Assembly: GCA_019635775.1 (NCBI GenBank)
Contig: JAHBYU010000025.1
Location: 1 to 35,404 of the forward strand
Direction: 5' to 3'
Length of the DNA: 35,404 bases
From: Rhizobiaceae bacterium
Lineage (GTDB): Bacteria; Pseudomonadota; Alphaproteobacteria; Rhizobiales; Rhizobiaceae
How positions within the stretch are numbered: the stretch's first letter is position 1; every line of letters begins with the position of its first letter. Positions 25,860 through 35,043 of the stretch are shown here, piece by piece. The notes under the pieces are model-generated. The model searched no databases and was not told where the DNA came from. It saw only the letters and a program-made list of their open reading frames with translations. The position numbers were made by a program, and so were the translations under genes.

Positions 25860-26774
25860 ATGGCTGACGCAGTAGCAAATACCCCCGGTCCAGTTTCGAT
25901 CGATCCGTCCCGGCGCGCGCGCTTCGCAGAGTTCTGGTTCTATTTTTCCGAGAATCGCGGCGCGGTGATTGGGCTCTTCTTCTTCCTGTTCCTGATCGTG
26001 CTGGCCATCTTTGCGCCGTTGATCGCGCCGCATGAGCCTCAGGCGCAGTATCGCGATGCGGTACTGGTCCCGCCTTTCTGGCAGGAGGGCGGCAGCACCG
26101 CCTTCCTGCTTGGAACCGACGCGGTCGGGCGCGACATGCTCTCGCGGCTGATCTTCGGCACGCGCTACTCACTGTTCATCGGCGTCATCGTCACGATGCT
26201 GGCGCTGGTTGGCGGTATCTTTCTGGGCGTCATTGCGGGATACTTCCGGGGCTGGGTCGACACCATCATCATGCGCGTCATGGACATTATCCTGGCGTTC
26301 CCGTCCCTGCTTCTCGCGTTGGTGCTGGTTGCCGTGCTGGGGCCTGGCCTGACCAATGCGATGATTGCGATCGCCCTTGTTTTCCAGCCGCATTTCGTCC
26401 GGCTCACCCGCGCCGCGGTCATGGTGGAGAAGAACCGGGACTACGTCGTCGCGGCGAAAGTTGCCGGCGCGGGCTCGCTGCGTCTGATGTTCTCGACGAT
26501 CCTGCCAAACTGCATGGCGCCGCTGATCGTCCAGGCGACGCTCTCCTTCTCGAGCGCTATCCTCGATGCGGCAGCGCTCGGCTTCCTGGGCATGGGCGCG
26601 CAGCCGCCTACGCCCGAATGGGGCACGATGCTGGCCGAGGCGCGGGAATTCATCCTCCGCGCATGGTGGGTCGTGACGCTGCCCGGCCTCGCGATCCTGC
26701 TCACCGTTCTGGCTATCAACCTGATGGGCGACGGGCTGCGCGATGCGCTCGATCCCAAGCTGAAGAGGAGCTGA
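25860..26774 (+). CDS. Dipeptide-type ABC importer permease (DppC-like)
   Basis: Second permease, 304 residues, DppC/OppC type: N-terminal OppC_N helix (GAVIGLFFFLFLIVLAIFAPLIAPHEP), then LGTDAVGRDMLSRLIFGTRYSLFIG, a strong family marker, and five further helices. The coupling region is KVAGAGSLRLMFSTILPNCMAPLIVQ, and FLGMGAQPPTPEWGTMLAEAREFIL is the conserved C-terminal block. GAGGAGG precedes the ATG. It forms a heterodimeric channel with the preceding permease. The gene ends two bases before the first ATPase start. Confidence 0.95.
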   Translation: MADAVANTPGPVSIDPSRRARFAEFWFYFSENRGAVIGLFFFLFLIVLAIFAPLIAPHEPQAQYRDAVLVPPFWQEGGSTAFLLGTDAVGRDMLSRLIFGTRYSLFIGVIVTMLALVGGIFLGVIAGYFRGWVDTIIMRVMDIILAFPSLLLALVLVAVLGPGLTNAMIAIALVFQPHFVRLTRAAVMVEKNRDYVVAAKVAGAGSLRLMFSTILPNCMAPLIVQATLSFSSAILDAAALGFLGMGAQPPTPEWGTMLAEAREFILRAWWVVTLPGLAILLTVLAINLMGDGLRDALDPKLKRS

Positions 26775-26776
26775 AA

Positions 26777-27649
26777 ATGGCGCTTCTCGAAATCGAGAAC
26801 CTTGTCGTCGAATTCCAGACGGCAACCGGCGTATTCCGGGCCGTGGATGGCGTGTCGATCACGGTCGATCGGAGCGAAGTTCTGGCGATCGTTGGAGAAT
26901 CCGGTTCCGGCAAGTCGGTGTCAATGCTCGCCGTGATGGGGCTGCTCCCCTGGACCGCGAAGGTGACCGCCGACAGGATGATGTTCGATGGCATCGACCT
27001 CCAGAACATATCTCCGCAGGACAGGCGAAAGCTTGTCGGCAAGGATATGTCGATGATCTTCCAGGAGCCTATGGCGAGCCTCAATCCGTGCTTCACAGTC
27101 GGTTATCAGATCGAGGAAGTGCTCAAGGTGCACATGGGCATGGACCGCGCCCAGCGCCGCGCGCGCGCCGTGGAACTTCTGACGCTGGTGGGCATCCCCG
27201 AGCCCTCGGATCGTTTGAACAGCTTTCCGCACCAGATGTCGGGCGGCCAGTGCCAGCGCGTGATGATCGCGATGGCGCTTGCCTGCAATCCCAAGCTGCT
27301 GATCGCAGACGAGCCGACCACCGCTCTCGATGTGACGATCCAGAAGCAGATCCTCGACCTGCTTGTCAGCCTGCAGGAAGAATATGGAATGGGCCTCATC
27401 ATGATCACCCACAATATGGGCGTCGTCGCCGAAACCGCCGACCGCGTGATCGTGCAGTACAAGGGGCGCAAGATGGAAGAGGCCGACGTGCTCTCGCTCT
27501 TCGAGAACCCGAAAAGCAATTACACGCGCGCGCTTCTTTCGGCCTTGCCCGACAATGCGACCGGCGACCGTCTGCCGACCATAGACACCTTCCTGTTGGA
27601 GGCGGACTCGGCCGCAGTGGTCACGCCGATGATGGAGCCGCCCCTATGA
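26777..27649 (+). CDS. Dipeptide-type ABC importer ATPase (DppD-like, short C-terminus)
   Basis: ATPase of 290 residues. Walker A is [13 protein letters not shown]-loop [15 protein letters not shown], signature [15 protein letters not shown] (Cys instead of the common Gln), Walker [13 protein letters not shown], and H-loop MITHNMGVV. The ATG at 26777 follows AGAGGAGCTGAAA; the longer frame from 26618 lies in the permease gene. The C-terminal oligopeptide region ([14 protein letters not shown]) is short and lacks the cysteine cluster for a 4Fe-4S site seen in many DppD/OppD proteins. Its stop overlaps the next ATPase start by four bases (ATGA). Confidence 0.94.
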   Translation: MALLEIENLVVEFQTATGVFRAVDGVSITVDRSEVLAIVGESGSGKSVSMLAVMGLLPWTAKVTADRMMFDGIDLQNISPQDRRKLVGKDMSMIFQEPMASLNPCFTVGYQIEEVLKVHMGMDRAQRRARAVELLTLVGIPEPSDRLNSFPHQMSGGQCQRVMIAMALACNPKLLIADEPTTALDVTIQKQILDLLVSLQEEYGMGLIMITHNMGVVAETADRVIVQYKGRKMEEADVLSLFENPKSNYTRALLSALPDNATGDRLPTIDTFLLEADSAAVVTPMMEPPL

Positions 27650-28473
27650 CCGCCGTTCTGGAAGCAAGGAACATCGTGCGTGACTATCATGTCGGTGGCG
27701 GACTGTTTTCCAAGCCGCGCACCGTGCATGCGGTCAAGGGCGTCAGCTTCTCCGTCAAAAAGGGCAGGACGCTCGCCATCGTCGGCGAGTCTGGATGTGG
27801 CAAGTCAACGCTGGCGCGCATCGTCACCATGATTGACGCGCCCACCGCAGGCGAACTCTTCATTGAAGGCAAGCAGATCGACATCGCGAAGGACGGGCTT
27901 TCCTCCGAGATGCGCCGCAAGGTGCAGATCGTGTTCCAGAATCCATATGGTTCGCTGAACCCCCGCCAGAAGATTGGCGACGTTCTCGGTGAGCCCCTGA
28001 AGATCAACACGGGCGTTTCCGCCGAAGAGAGGCGCGAGCGGGCAATGGCGATGCTCAAGAAGGTCGGCCTTCAGCCCGAGCACTACCACCGCTATCCGCA
28101 CATGTTCTCAGGCGGCCAGCGCCAGCGCATCGCGATTGCACGGGCGCTGATGCTGAACCCAAGCCTTCTTGTGCTTGACGAGCCTGTCTCGGCGCTCGAT
28201 CTTTCTGTGCAGGCGCAGGTGCTGAACCTGCTGGCGGATTTGCAGGACGAGTTCCAACTCACCTATGTCTTCATCAGCCACGACCTGTCCGTCGTCCGCT
28301 ACATAGCCGACGAGGTTATGGTCATGTATTTCGGCGAGGCAGTCGAATACGGCACGCGCGATGAAGTGTTCACCGATCCGAAGCACAGCTACACCAGGAC
28401 TCTCTTCGCAGCGACCCCGCGCGCCGATGTCGAAAGCATCAGGGCGCGTCTTGCGCGAAAGAAGGCCGCCTGA
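27646..28473 (+). CDS. Dipeptide-type ABC importer ATPase (DppF-like)
   Basis: Second ATPase of the importer, 275 residues. The start is the ATG at 27646, within the ATGA overlap; the open frame back to 27088 is a shadow of the first ATPase. It has Walker A GESGCGKSTLARI, Q-loop FQNPYGSLNPRQKIG, signature FSGGQRQRIAIARAL, Walker B LLVLDEPVSALDL and H-loop FISHDLSVVRYIAD. The VSALDLSVQAQVLNLLADLQ string and HSYTRTLFAATP match DppF/OppF. It ends earlier than E. coli DppF (about 330), again lacking the cysteine-bearing tail. It is the last gene of the operon; no strong terminator follows. Confidence 0.94.
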   Translation: MTAVLEARNIVRDYHVGGGLFSKPRTVHAVKGVSFSVKKGRTLAIVGESGCGKSTLARIVTMIDAPTAGELFIEGKQIDIAKDGLSSEMRRKVQIVFQNPYGSLNPRQKIGDVLGEPLKINTGVSAEERRERAMAMLKKVGLQPEHYHRYPHMFSGGQRQRIAIARALMLNPSLLVLDEPVSALDLSVQAQVLNLLADLQDEFQLTYVFISHDLSVVRYIADEVMVMYFGEAVEYGTRDEVFTDPKHSYTRTLFAATPRADVESIRARLARKKAA

Positions 28474-28509
28474 CGCTCGCGAAGTGTTGGCGAAACCTGC
28501 CGTACGTGG

Positions 28510-28536
28510 TTGATCGAGGTCAACGCGCGTTGACCT
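28510..28536 (+). promoter_or_regulatory. FNR/FixK-like box overlapping a 20-bp perfect palindrome
   Basis: TTGAT-CGAG-GTCAA (28510-28523) differs in one base from the FNR/FixK consensus TTGATNNNNATCAA. Overlapping it, AGGTCAACGCGCGTTGACCT (28517-28536) is a perfect palindrome. TTGACC at 28530 followed after 17 bases by TAGCGT (28553-28558) could be the promoter, placing the box near -48. The two dyads could be alternative sites for one or two regulators. Oxygen control is inferred only from the consensus. Confidence 0.55.
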
Positions 28537-28588
28537 GTGCCCGACGCAAAAGTAGCGTTCCAGCCGCATCTTGCCATGAGGTCTATGG

Positions 28589-29989
28589 ATGGACGAAATC
28601 CTCCGGAATCGTACGTTCGACGCGTTGCAGCCTGGCGATACCGCTTCGATCGTACGCATCGTCGGCCGTGACGACATCGACCTTTTCGCGGCGGTTTCGG
28701 GCGATGTGAACCCCGCGCATCTCGATGCCGCCTTTGCGGCTGCCGGCAGGTTTGGCGACATTGTCGCGCATGGCATGTGGACGGCCGCGCTTGTCTCGGC
28801 TGTTCTCGGCACGCAACTGCCCGGACCCGGCACGATCTATCTCGGTCAGGACATCCGCTTTCTCAAACCGGTCGCGCCCGGCGATACTGTGACTGCGACC
28901 GTCACGGTGACGGAAAAGCGTGCTGACAAGCGCATCGTCACGCTCTCCACCGTATGCACCAACCAGGCTGGCGAGGAGGTCCTCAGCGGGACGGCGACCG
29001 TGATCGCGCCGGACAAGCAGATCGAATGGCCGCGCACGAGGCTTCCCGATATCGCGCTCAGGCGTCACGACCGTTACGAGGCTTTCGTGCGGCGTGCGCG
29101 AGAGCTTCCACCGGTAGTGGCAGCGATCGTGCATCCCTGTTCGGCGGCTGCGATCGCGGGGGCGCTCGAAGCGCGAGAGGAAGGATTGCTGGAACCGATC
29201 CTGGTCGGTCCCGAACACAAGATAAGGGCTGCGGCGGAGGCTGCGGGGGTCTGCCTGGATGGGATACGCATAGAACCGGTCGAACACAGTCACGCAGCCG
29301 CTGCCCGATCGGTGGAACTGGCAGTGGCCGGCAAGGTTGCGATCCTCGTAAAGGGGAGCCTGCACACGGACGAACTGCTCGCCTCCGTGGTGGCGCCTGA
29401 TTCCGGGCTGCGCACGGAACGACGCATCAGCCACGTCTATGTCATGGACATTCCCGCATATGACAAGCCGCTGATCGTGACCGACGCGGCGATCAACATC
29501 CAGCCGACGCTGGAGCACAAGCGCGACATCTGCCAGAACGCTGTCGACCTTCTGCATATCCTTGGCATGGAGGAACCGCGTGTCGCGGTGCTCGCGGCGG
29601 TCGAGACTGTCAATCCCAAGATGCCCGCCACGCTAGACGCTGCTGCGCTGACGGTGATGGCCGCGCGCGGCCAGATCACCGGCGCGAAAGTGGACGGTCC
29701 GCTCGCCTTCGACAACGCGATCAATATCGACGCGGCGCGGACCAAGGGCATCGCCTCCGCCGTAGCAGGCCAGGCGGATATCCTGCTGGTGCCCGACCTC
29801 GAGGCCGGAAATATGCTGGCGAAGCAATTGATCTATTTCGCCGGAGCGACGGCGGCAGGCCTGGTGCTTGGCGCGCGTGTACCGATCGTTCTTACAAGTC
29901 GCTCGGACCCGCTCTCGGCGCGGATCGCGTCTGCCGCTCTGGCGAAGATGGTGTCGCTCCTGCGCACGCCGAAGGTGCCGTCAGTATGA
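28589..29989 (+). CDS. MaoC-domain / phosphate acetyltransferase (Pta/Ptb) fusion protein
   Basis: Two-domain protein of 466 residues. Residues about 8-140 are a MaoC hot-dog domain with the hydratase motif SGDVNPAHLD (Asp39, His44) and HGMWTAALVSAVLG. Residues about 160-466 are a short PTA_PTB domain (VHPCSAAAIAGALEAREEGLLEPILVGP, VVAPDSGLRTERRISHVYVMD, VDGPLAFDNAINIDAA, VLVPDLEAGNMLAKQL-like LVPDLEAGNMLAKQLIYFAGA). It should interconvert acetyl-CoA and acetyl-phosphate, or butyryl homologues. The role of the MaoC part is uncertain, though its catalytic pair is intact. GAGG precedes the ATG. It overlaps ackA by four bases, forming a classic acetyl-phosphate unit. Confidence 0.92.
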   Translation: MDEILRNRTFDALQPGDTASIVRIVGRDDIDLFAAVSGDVNPAHLDAAFAAAGRFGDIVAHGMWTAALVSAVLGTQLPGPGTIYLGQDIRFLKPVAPGDTVTATVTVTEKRADKRIVTLSTVCTNQAGEEVLSGTATVIAPDKQIEWPRTRLPDIALRRHDRYEAFVRRARELPPVVAAIVHPCSAAAIAGALEAREEGLLEPILVGPEHKIRAAAEAAGVCLDGIRIEPVEHSHAAAARSVELAVAGKVAILVKGSLHTDELLASVVAPDSGLRTERRISHVYVMDIPAYDKPLIVTDAAINIQPTLEHKRDICQNAVDLLHILGMEEPRVAVLAAVETVNPKMPATLDAAALTVMAARGQITGAKVDGPLAFDNAINIDAARTKGIASAVAGQADILLVPDLEAGNMLAKQLIYFAGATAAGLVLGARVPIVLTSRSDPLSARIASAALAKMVSLLRTPKVPSV

Positions 29990-31173
29990 GCATCGAGACG
30001 CTGTTCACCTTCAACGCGGGGTCGTCGACGGTGAAGATCGGGCTGTTCGCGCTTGGGCAGGGCGGGCCGCAAAGGCTGGCGCGCGCCGTCATCGACTTCC
30101 GCGACGAGCCGCTGTCCCTGCGGATAACCGAAGGGCCGAGAAAGATCGACATCGCGCTGAGTGCGGAATCAGGCGACGACCTGACTGAAATCGTTGCCGA
30201 GGCGTTCGACGAACTCGCTCAGGACTTCGACATCAGCCGCATCGCCGCCGTCGGACACCGCGTCGTGCATGGCGGCGACACCTTCGACGGTCCGGTCGCC
30301 CTCAATGAGGAAACCATCTCGGCGATCGAGGCGCTGACACCGCTCGCACCACTGCATCAGCCGCAGGCGCTCAAGCTTATCAGGGCTGTGCAGAATACCG
30401 GACGGGGACTGCAACAGATGGCGTCCTTCGATACTGCGTTTCATCGCACGAATGCCGACGTCGTCAGGCGCTTCGCGATACCGCGCGCTCTTCACGACAA
30501 GGGATTGAAGCGCTACGGCTTCCATGGTCTTTCCTACAAATACATAGCCGGCGAACTTGCGCGGCGCATGCCGTCTGTGGCGGGCGGCAAGGCCATCGTC
30601 GCCCATCTCGGCAGCGGCGCCAGCCTCTGTGCTCTCCAGGATGGCCAGAGCCGCGACACCAGCATGGGCTTTTCCACGCTCGACGGGGTTCCGATGGCCA
30701 CGCGCTGTGGCGCGCTTGATCCCGGCGTACTTTTGCACCTCCTCGGCGCGGGCGGCATGACGCTCACCCAGGTCGAGGATGTTCTTTACAATCGCTCGGG
30801 TCTGCTCGGCGTTTCAGGCATCAGCGCAGACAGCCGCGACCTGCTCGAAAGCGACGCACCGGAGGCACGTGAGGCGATCGGGCTTTTCGTCTTCCGCATT
30901 GCCGGGGAGATTGCGCGGCTTGCCGCTACGCTTCAGGGCCTCGACGCCATTGTCTTCACGGCGGGCATCGGTGAGAACCAACCGCGCGTCAGGGCCGGGG
31001 TTTGTACCCGACTTGCATGGCTCGGCGTCGAAATAGACGAGGCAGCAAATGACGTGAACGCGCCATTGATCAGTTCTCCGGCAAGCCGGGTATCGGTTTT
31101 GGTCATCCCGACCGACGAGGAACAGGTTATCGCCAGCGAGACCTTTTCTCTTCTCAGGGGTGCAGACGATTGA
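29986..31173 (+). CDS. ackA: Acetate kinase
   Basis: 395-residue ASKHA-fold kinase that transfers phosphate between acetyl-phosphate and ADP. Visible residues: FNAGSSTVKI (Asn10, Lys17), GHRVVHGG (Arg91), ASFDTAFH (catalytic Asp148), RYGFHGLSYKYI (His179), AHLGSGASLCAL, DTSMGFSTLDGVPMATRCGALDPG and FTAGIGENQPRVR. The ATG lies in the TGA of the upstream Pta-type gene (ATGA), so synthesis is coupled. With phosphoketolase nearby, the likely direction is acetyl-phosphate to acetate plus ATP, a way to gain ATP when respiration is limited (inference). Confidence 0.96.
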   Translation: MSIETLFTFNAGSSTVKIGLFALGQGGPQRLARAVIDFRDEPLSLRITEGPRKIDIALSAESGDDLTEIVAEAFDELAQDFDISRIAAVGHRVVHGGDTFDGPVALNEETISAIEALTPLAPLHQPQALKLIRAVQNTGRGLQQMASFDTAFHRTNADVVRRFAIPRALHDKGLKRYGFHGLSYKYIAGELARRMPSVAGGKAIVAHLGSGASLCALQDGQSRDTSMGFSTLDGVPMATRCGALDPGVLLHLLGAGGMTLTQVEDVLYNRSGLLGVSGISADSRDLLESDAPEAREAIGLFVFRIAGEIARLAATLQGLDAIVFTAGIGENQPRVRAGVCTRLAWLGVEIDEAANDVNAPLISSPASRVSVLVIPTDEEQVIASETFSLLRGADD

Positions 31174-31204
31174 CCGGCAACGGTCGATCAGGAGGCAGAC
31201 GGAC

Positions 31205-32068
31205 ATGACAGCGACCAATCTCCCGGCCAACATCCTGCTTGCAAGCGACCTCGGCGCACGGACCGACCGTGCCCAGGATCGCGCGCTCGACCTTGCGAAA
31301 GTCTGGGGCGCGAGGCTGACGGTGGTGCATGCTCTGGACGCGCTCGACGCCCCCAACGACCAGCCGGCGAGGCCAACCGCCGATGGTGCCAAGGCGCGCG
31401 CCTTCCGCATCCTGAGGGAGCAGTTCGAAAACGACGTTGATGTCGTTGTTGCGGAAGGCAAGCCCGACGAGGTGATCCTCCAGGCCGCTCGGGAAAAGGC
31501 TGCGGACCTGATCGTCACCGGCGTTGCGGGCAACGACCCGATCGCCCAGTCGCTGTTTGGAAGCGCGACGTCCACGCTGATACGCAAGGGCGGCCTGCCG
31601 GTGCTCGTCGTGAAGAAGCGCGGCACTGAACCCTATCGTCGCGTCGTTGTCGCAAGCGATCTTTCCGAAGCCTCTGCCGTTGCGTTGAAGCTTGCCGCGG
31701 ACCTGTTCGACCCGTCGATGATCACACTATTCCATGTATTCGACACTCCTTTCGCACCCTTCGTCCAAGACCGGGAGCTCTACGAACAGAAACAGAAATC
31801 TGGAGTTCTCGATGGTGCACGCAGGTTTGCCGAGGCTCATCTTGGAAGCGATGCCGCCGGTCTGACGATCGAGGTCGCGTCCGGAGACCCCTCCGTACTC
31901 ATTGCCGATTATGCTGCCGAAACGGAGACGGACATCGTCCTTGCCGGCACCATCGGTCGCACAGGCATCATGAGCGTGCTCATGGGAAGTGTCGCCGTCG
32001 CGCTGGTGGACGAGGTGCCATGTGACCTCCTGATCGTTCCGGGTGCTGCCGGAGGCGCGCCCGCGTGA
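31205..32068 (+). CDS. Tandem-domain universal stress protein
   Basis: 287 residues with two UspA domains. Each carries the ATP-binding pattern G-2x-G-9x-G-S/T: GVAGNDPIAQSLFGSAT in the first and GTIGRTGIMSVLMGSVA in the second, so both halves probably bind nucleotide. Each begins with the usual strand (NILLASDLGARTD; RRVVVASDLSEAS). The ATG at 31205 is chosen for the AGGAGG site at 31190-31195; an earlier in-frame ATG at 31160 lies in ackA. It follows ackA closely in the same operon. USPs of this kind are often in oxygen-limitation or FNR-type regulons, matching the box upstream of the operon. Confidence 0.92.
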   Translation: MTATNLPANILLASDLGARTDRAQDRALDLAKVWGARLTVVHALDALDAPNDQPARPTADGAKARAFRILREQFENDVDVVVAEGKPDEVILQAAREKAADLIVTGVAGNDPIAQSLFGSATSTLIRKGGLPVLVVKKRGTEPYRRVVVASDLSEASAVALKLAADLFDPSMITLFHVFDTPFAPFVQDRELYEQKQKSGVLDGARRFAEAHLGSDAAGLTIEVASGDPSVLIADYAAETETDIVLAGTIGRTGIMSVLMGSVAVALVDEVPCDLLIVPGAAGGAPA

Positions 32069-32120
32069 ACGCCGGCGTACTCCATCCGGCAACGACGCCT
32101 CGGCCGGCACGCCCCTCTTG

Positions 32121-34481
32121 CTAGTCCCGCCACCGCCAGTCGCGGATTTCCGGCATGTCCTCGCCATGCTCGCAGACATAGGCCGTGTGTTCGGCAAGTT
32201 TCGATTCGAGCATCGCTGTCAGTTCTTGCTCCCTGCCGCCTGGGTCGGGCAGGCGGCGGATCGCCGCGAGCGCAAGGTGATAGCGGTCGAGCTGGTTCAT
32301 CACCGCCATGTCGAAGGGCGTGGTGGTGGTTCCCTCCTCTCGAAAGCCGTGGACGTGCAGGTTGTCATGGTTGTTTCGGCGATAGGTGAGCCGGTGGATG
32401 AGGTAGGGATAGCCGTGATAGGCGAAGATGACGGGCTTGTTTGCCGTGAACAGCGCGTCGAACGCGTCGTCGGTGAAACCATGCGGATGTTCCGTGTGTG
32501 ACTGGAGGGTCATCAGGTCCACCACATTGACGACCCTGATTCTCAGGTCCGGCAGTGCGCTGCGCAGGATATCGACGGCGGCAAGCGTCTCCATCGTCGG
32601 CACGTCCCCGGCGCAGGCCATGACAAGGTCGGGTTCCGCGTCCGCAGGACAGGTGCAGGCCCAATCCCAAATTCCGGCGCCCGCCTCGCAATGTTTCTCG
32701 GCTGCGTCGATATCCAGCCACTGCGGCGAGGGCTGCTTGCCGGCCGTGATCACATTGATGCGGTTGTAGGTTTTCAGGCAGTGATCGGTGACCCACAGCA
32801 GCGTGTTGGTGTCCGGCGGGAAGTAGAGGCGCACCGTGTCCGCCTTCTTGTTGGCAATGAAGTCTGCGAAGCCGGGGTCCTGATGGCTGAAGCCGTTGTG
32901 GTCCTGACGCCAGACATGGGAGGTGAGCAGGTAGTTCAGCGAGGCGACCGGCTTGCGCCAGCTCAGTTCCGAAGTGGTCTTCAGCCATTTGGCATGCTGG
33001 TTCACCATCGAGTCGATGATGTGGATGAAGGCTTCGTAGCAGGAAAACAGCCCGTGCCTTCCGGTCAGCAGATAACCTTCCAGCCAGCCCTGGCACAGAT
33101 GCTCGGACAACACCTCCATGACGCGACCCTCGCGCGCCAGATGCACGTCATAGGGCTCGATGCGTTCCATCCAGACGCGTTCGGTAACCTCGAACACGGC
33201 GTCGAGGCGGTTCGAGGCGGTCTCGTCCGGCCCCATGAGGCGGAAATTCCTCGCCTCCGCGTTGAGGCTCATCACGTCGCGCAGGTACTTCCCCATGAAG
33301 CGCGTCGCTTCGGCTGTCGTCGCGCCGGGTTCGGGTACGTCGAGCGCGAGGCTCTTCCAGTCGGGCAGCACGAGGTCCTTCTTGAGAAGCCCGCCATTGG
33401 CGTAGGGCTGGGCGCCCATGCGTTTCCGGCCTTCAGGCGCGAGCGCAGCGATATCAGCCATCGGCCGGCCTTCGTCGTCGAACAGTTCTTCCGGCCGGTA
33501 GCTGCGCATCCAGTCTTCAAGGATTTTGCGATGTTCGGCATTGCCGCGCGCGTTTGACACCGGCACCTGGTGCGAGCGCCAGAAGTCCTCGACCTTCAGT
33601 CCGTCGACCTCCTTCGGGCCGGTCCAGCCCTTCGGACTGCGCAGCACGATCATCGGCCAGCGCGGACGCTCGCCGGACCAGCCTTCGGCGCGAGCCTCGC
33701 TCTGGATCGCGCGGATGCGGTCGAGCGAAGCATCGAGCGCAGCGATCATCGCCTTGTGCATCAGCGCCGGCTCGTGCCCCTCCACGAAGAGAGGCTCATA
33801 ACCGAAGCCGGTGAAGAGGCTTTTCAGTTCCTCGTCGTCCATCCGTGCGAGCAGCGTCGGGTTGGCGATCTTGTAGCCGTTGAGGTGCAGGATCGGCAGC
33901 ACCGCGCCGTCGACCTTGGGGTTGAGGAACTTGTTCGATTGCCAAGCGGCCGTCAGCGGACCGGTCTCTGCCTCGCCGTCGCCGACCACGCACGCCACAA
34001 CGAGGTCGGGATTGTCGAAGGCCGCGCCGAAGGCGTGTACCAGCGCGTAGCCCAGTTCGCCGCCTTCATGGATGGAGCCGGGTGTCTCGGGCGCAACGTG
34101 GCTCGGCACCCCGCCGGGGAAGGAAAACTGCTTGAAAAGCCGCTGCATTCCTTCCTTGTCCCGGCTGATGCGCGGGTAGATCTCGCTGTAGCTGCCTTCC
34201 AGCCAGGTGTTGGCGACCGTCGCGGGTCCGCCGTGGCCGGGTCCGCAGATGTAGAGCACGTCGAGGTCGCGCTCGCGGATGGCGCGGTTGAGGTGGACAT
34301 AGATGAAGTTCAGGCCGGGCGTGGTTCCCCAGTGCCCGAGCAGGCGCGGCTTGACGTGCTCCGCCTTGAGCGGCTCCGTCAGGAGTGGATTGTCCATCAG
34401 GTAGATCTGGCCGACGGAGAGGTAGTTGGCCGCTCGCCAGTAGCGGTCCATCTGCTCGATCGTGTTGGGAGCAATCGTCAT
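32121..34481 (-). CDS. xfp: Phosphoketolase (xylulose-5-P / fructose-6-P)
   Basis: Thiamine-diphosphate enzyme of 786 residues that splits xylulose-5-phosphate (and often fructose-6-phosphate) with phosphate into acetyl-phosphate plus glyceraldehyde-3-phosphate (or erythrose-4-phosphate). Signatures: [20 protein letters not shown] (about 48-67), GPGHGGPA (80-87), the family block [22 protein letters not shown] (139-160) and the ThDP/Mg motif GDGEAETG (167-174), then [11 protein letters not shown] and [23 protein letters not shown] sits seven bases before the ATG. Its 3' end faces the Pta/AckA/USP operon, whose products use the acetyl-phosphate it makes. Whether F6P is used cannot be decided by eye. 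Confidence 0.97.
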   Translation of the reverse strand: MTIAPNTIEQMDRYWRAANYLSVGQIYLMDNPLLTEPLKAEHVKPRLLGHWGTTPGLNFIYVHLNRAIRERDLDVLYICGPGHGGPATVANTWLEGSYSEIYPRISRDKEGMQRLFKQFSFPGGVPSHVAPETPGSIHEGGELGYALVHAFGAAFDNPDLVVACVVGDGEAETGPLTAAWQSNKFLNPKVDGAVLPILHLNGYKIANPTLLARMDDEELKSLFTGFGYEPLFVEGHEPALMHKAMIAALDASLDRIRAIQSEARAEGWSGERPRWPMIVLRSPKGWTGPKEVDGLKVEDFWRSHQVPVSNARGNAEHRKILEDWMRSYRPEELFDDEGRPMADIAALAPEGRKRMGAQPYANGGLLKKDLVLPDWKSLALDVPEPGATTAEATRFMGKYLRDVMSLNAEARNFRLMGPDETASNRLDAVFEVTERVWMERIEPYDVHLAREGRVMEVLSEHLCQGWLEGYLLTGRHGLFSCYEAFIHIIDSMVNQHAKWLKTTSELSWRKPVASLNYLLTSHVWRQDHNGFSHQDPGFADFIANKKADTVRLYFPPDTNTLLWVTDHCLKTYNRINVITAGKQPSPQWLDIDAAEKHCEAGAGIWDWACTCPADAEPDLVMACAGDVPTMETLAAVDILRSALPDLRIRVVNVVDLMTLQSHTEHPHGFTDDAFDALFTANKPVIFAYHGYPYLIHRLTYRRNNHDNLHVHGFREEGTTTTPFDMAVMNQLDRYHLALAAIRRLPDPGGREQELTAMLESKLAEHTAYVCEHGEDMPEIRDWRWRD

Positions 34482-34716
34482 GCCGCGCCTCCGTTTCTGG
34501 ACTTGTCTTGCTGCCTTGTCGCTTACCCGAAATGTCCGTCTGCTTTGCGACGGTACGAAGCTTCTGCCTCATCAACAAGGTCCGGGTCGTCGCATGACGT
34601 GCAACATTCCGTAACGTAAATGCCATTCCCGACTGACGTGCCGGCACCGCTGCGTTGCGACACTCTGTACGGCAAGCCCACATTGATGAGGTCGGGGCAA
34701 GCTGGTATCGGGAGGA
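34482..34716. other. Divergent promoter region, phosphoketolase / BLUF gene
   Basis: 235 bases hold the phosphoketolase ribosome binding site (near 34490-34494). TTGATGAGG-like strings occur on both strands (minus near 34575, plus near 34684), but neither completes an FNR box. No hairpin or further gene was found. Confidence 0.4.
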
Positions 34717-35043
34717 ATGCTCCTCCGCCTCGCGTATGTTTCCCAATTCAAGCCGGATATGACCGCGGAGCGGATCACCGGGATGATAGAGGCTGCGTCT
34801 GCGGCAAATACCCGTCACGGCATCACCGGGGTTATCGCGCTCGAGGACCTGCGTGTCTGCCAGGTTATCGAAGGAGAAAGGGCGGACATTGTTCGTCTGT
34901 TTGCGAATATCCGGGCAGACCAGCGCCATAGCAGCATCATTGAACTCGACCGCAGGGAGGTCGCCGAGCGGCGCTATCCCGAATGGTCGATGGTCCGGTG
35001 CCGGATGGTCGATATGGTGCTGCACGCCTACGCGGTGCTTTAG
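34717..35043 (+). CDS. BLUF-domain blue-light photoreceptor, single domain
   Basis: 108-residue stand-alone flavin photoreceptor domain. The residues that drive the BLUF photocycle are present: Tyr7 in LAYVS, Asn31 in AANTRHGITG, Gln49 in VCQVIEGE, and a Trp90/Met92 pair in EWSM. The usual F-x-Q before the Gln is V-C-Q here. RADQRHSSI is the conserved connecting helix. There is no attached EAL, GGDEF or cyclase domain, so output must be through a partner protein. The ATG is preceded by GGGAGG with short spacing, yet MLLRLAYVS is where BLUF proteins begin. It is divergent from phosphoketolase; a functional link is unproven. Confidence 0.88.
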   Translation: MLLRLAYVSQFKPDMTAERITGMIEAASAANTRHGITGVIALEDLRVCQVIEGERADIVRLFANIRADQRHSSIIELDRREVAERRYPEWSMVRCRMVDMVLHAYAVL

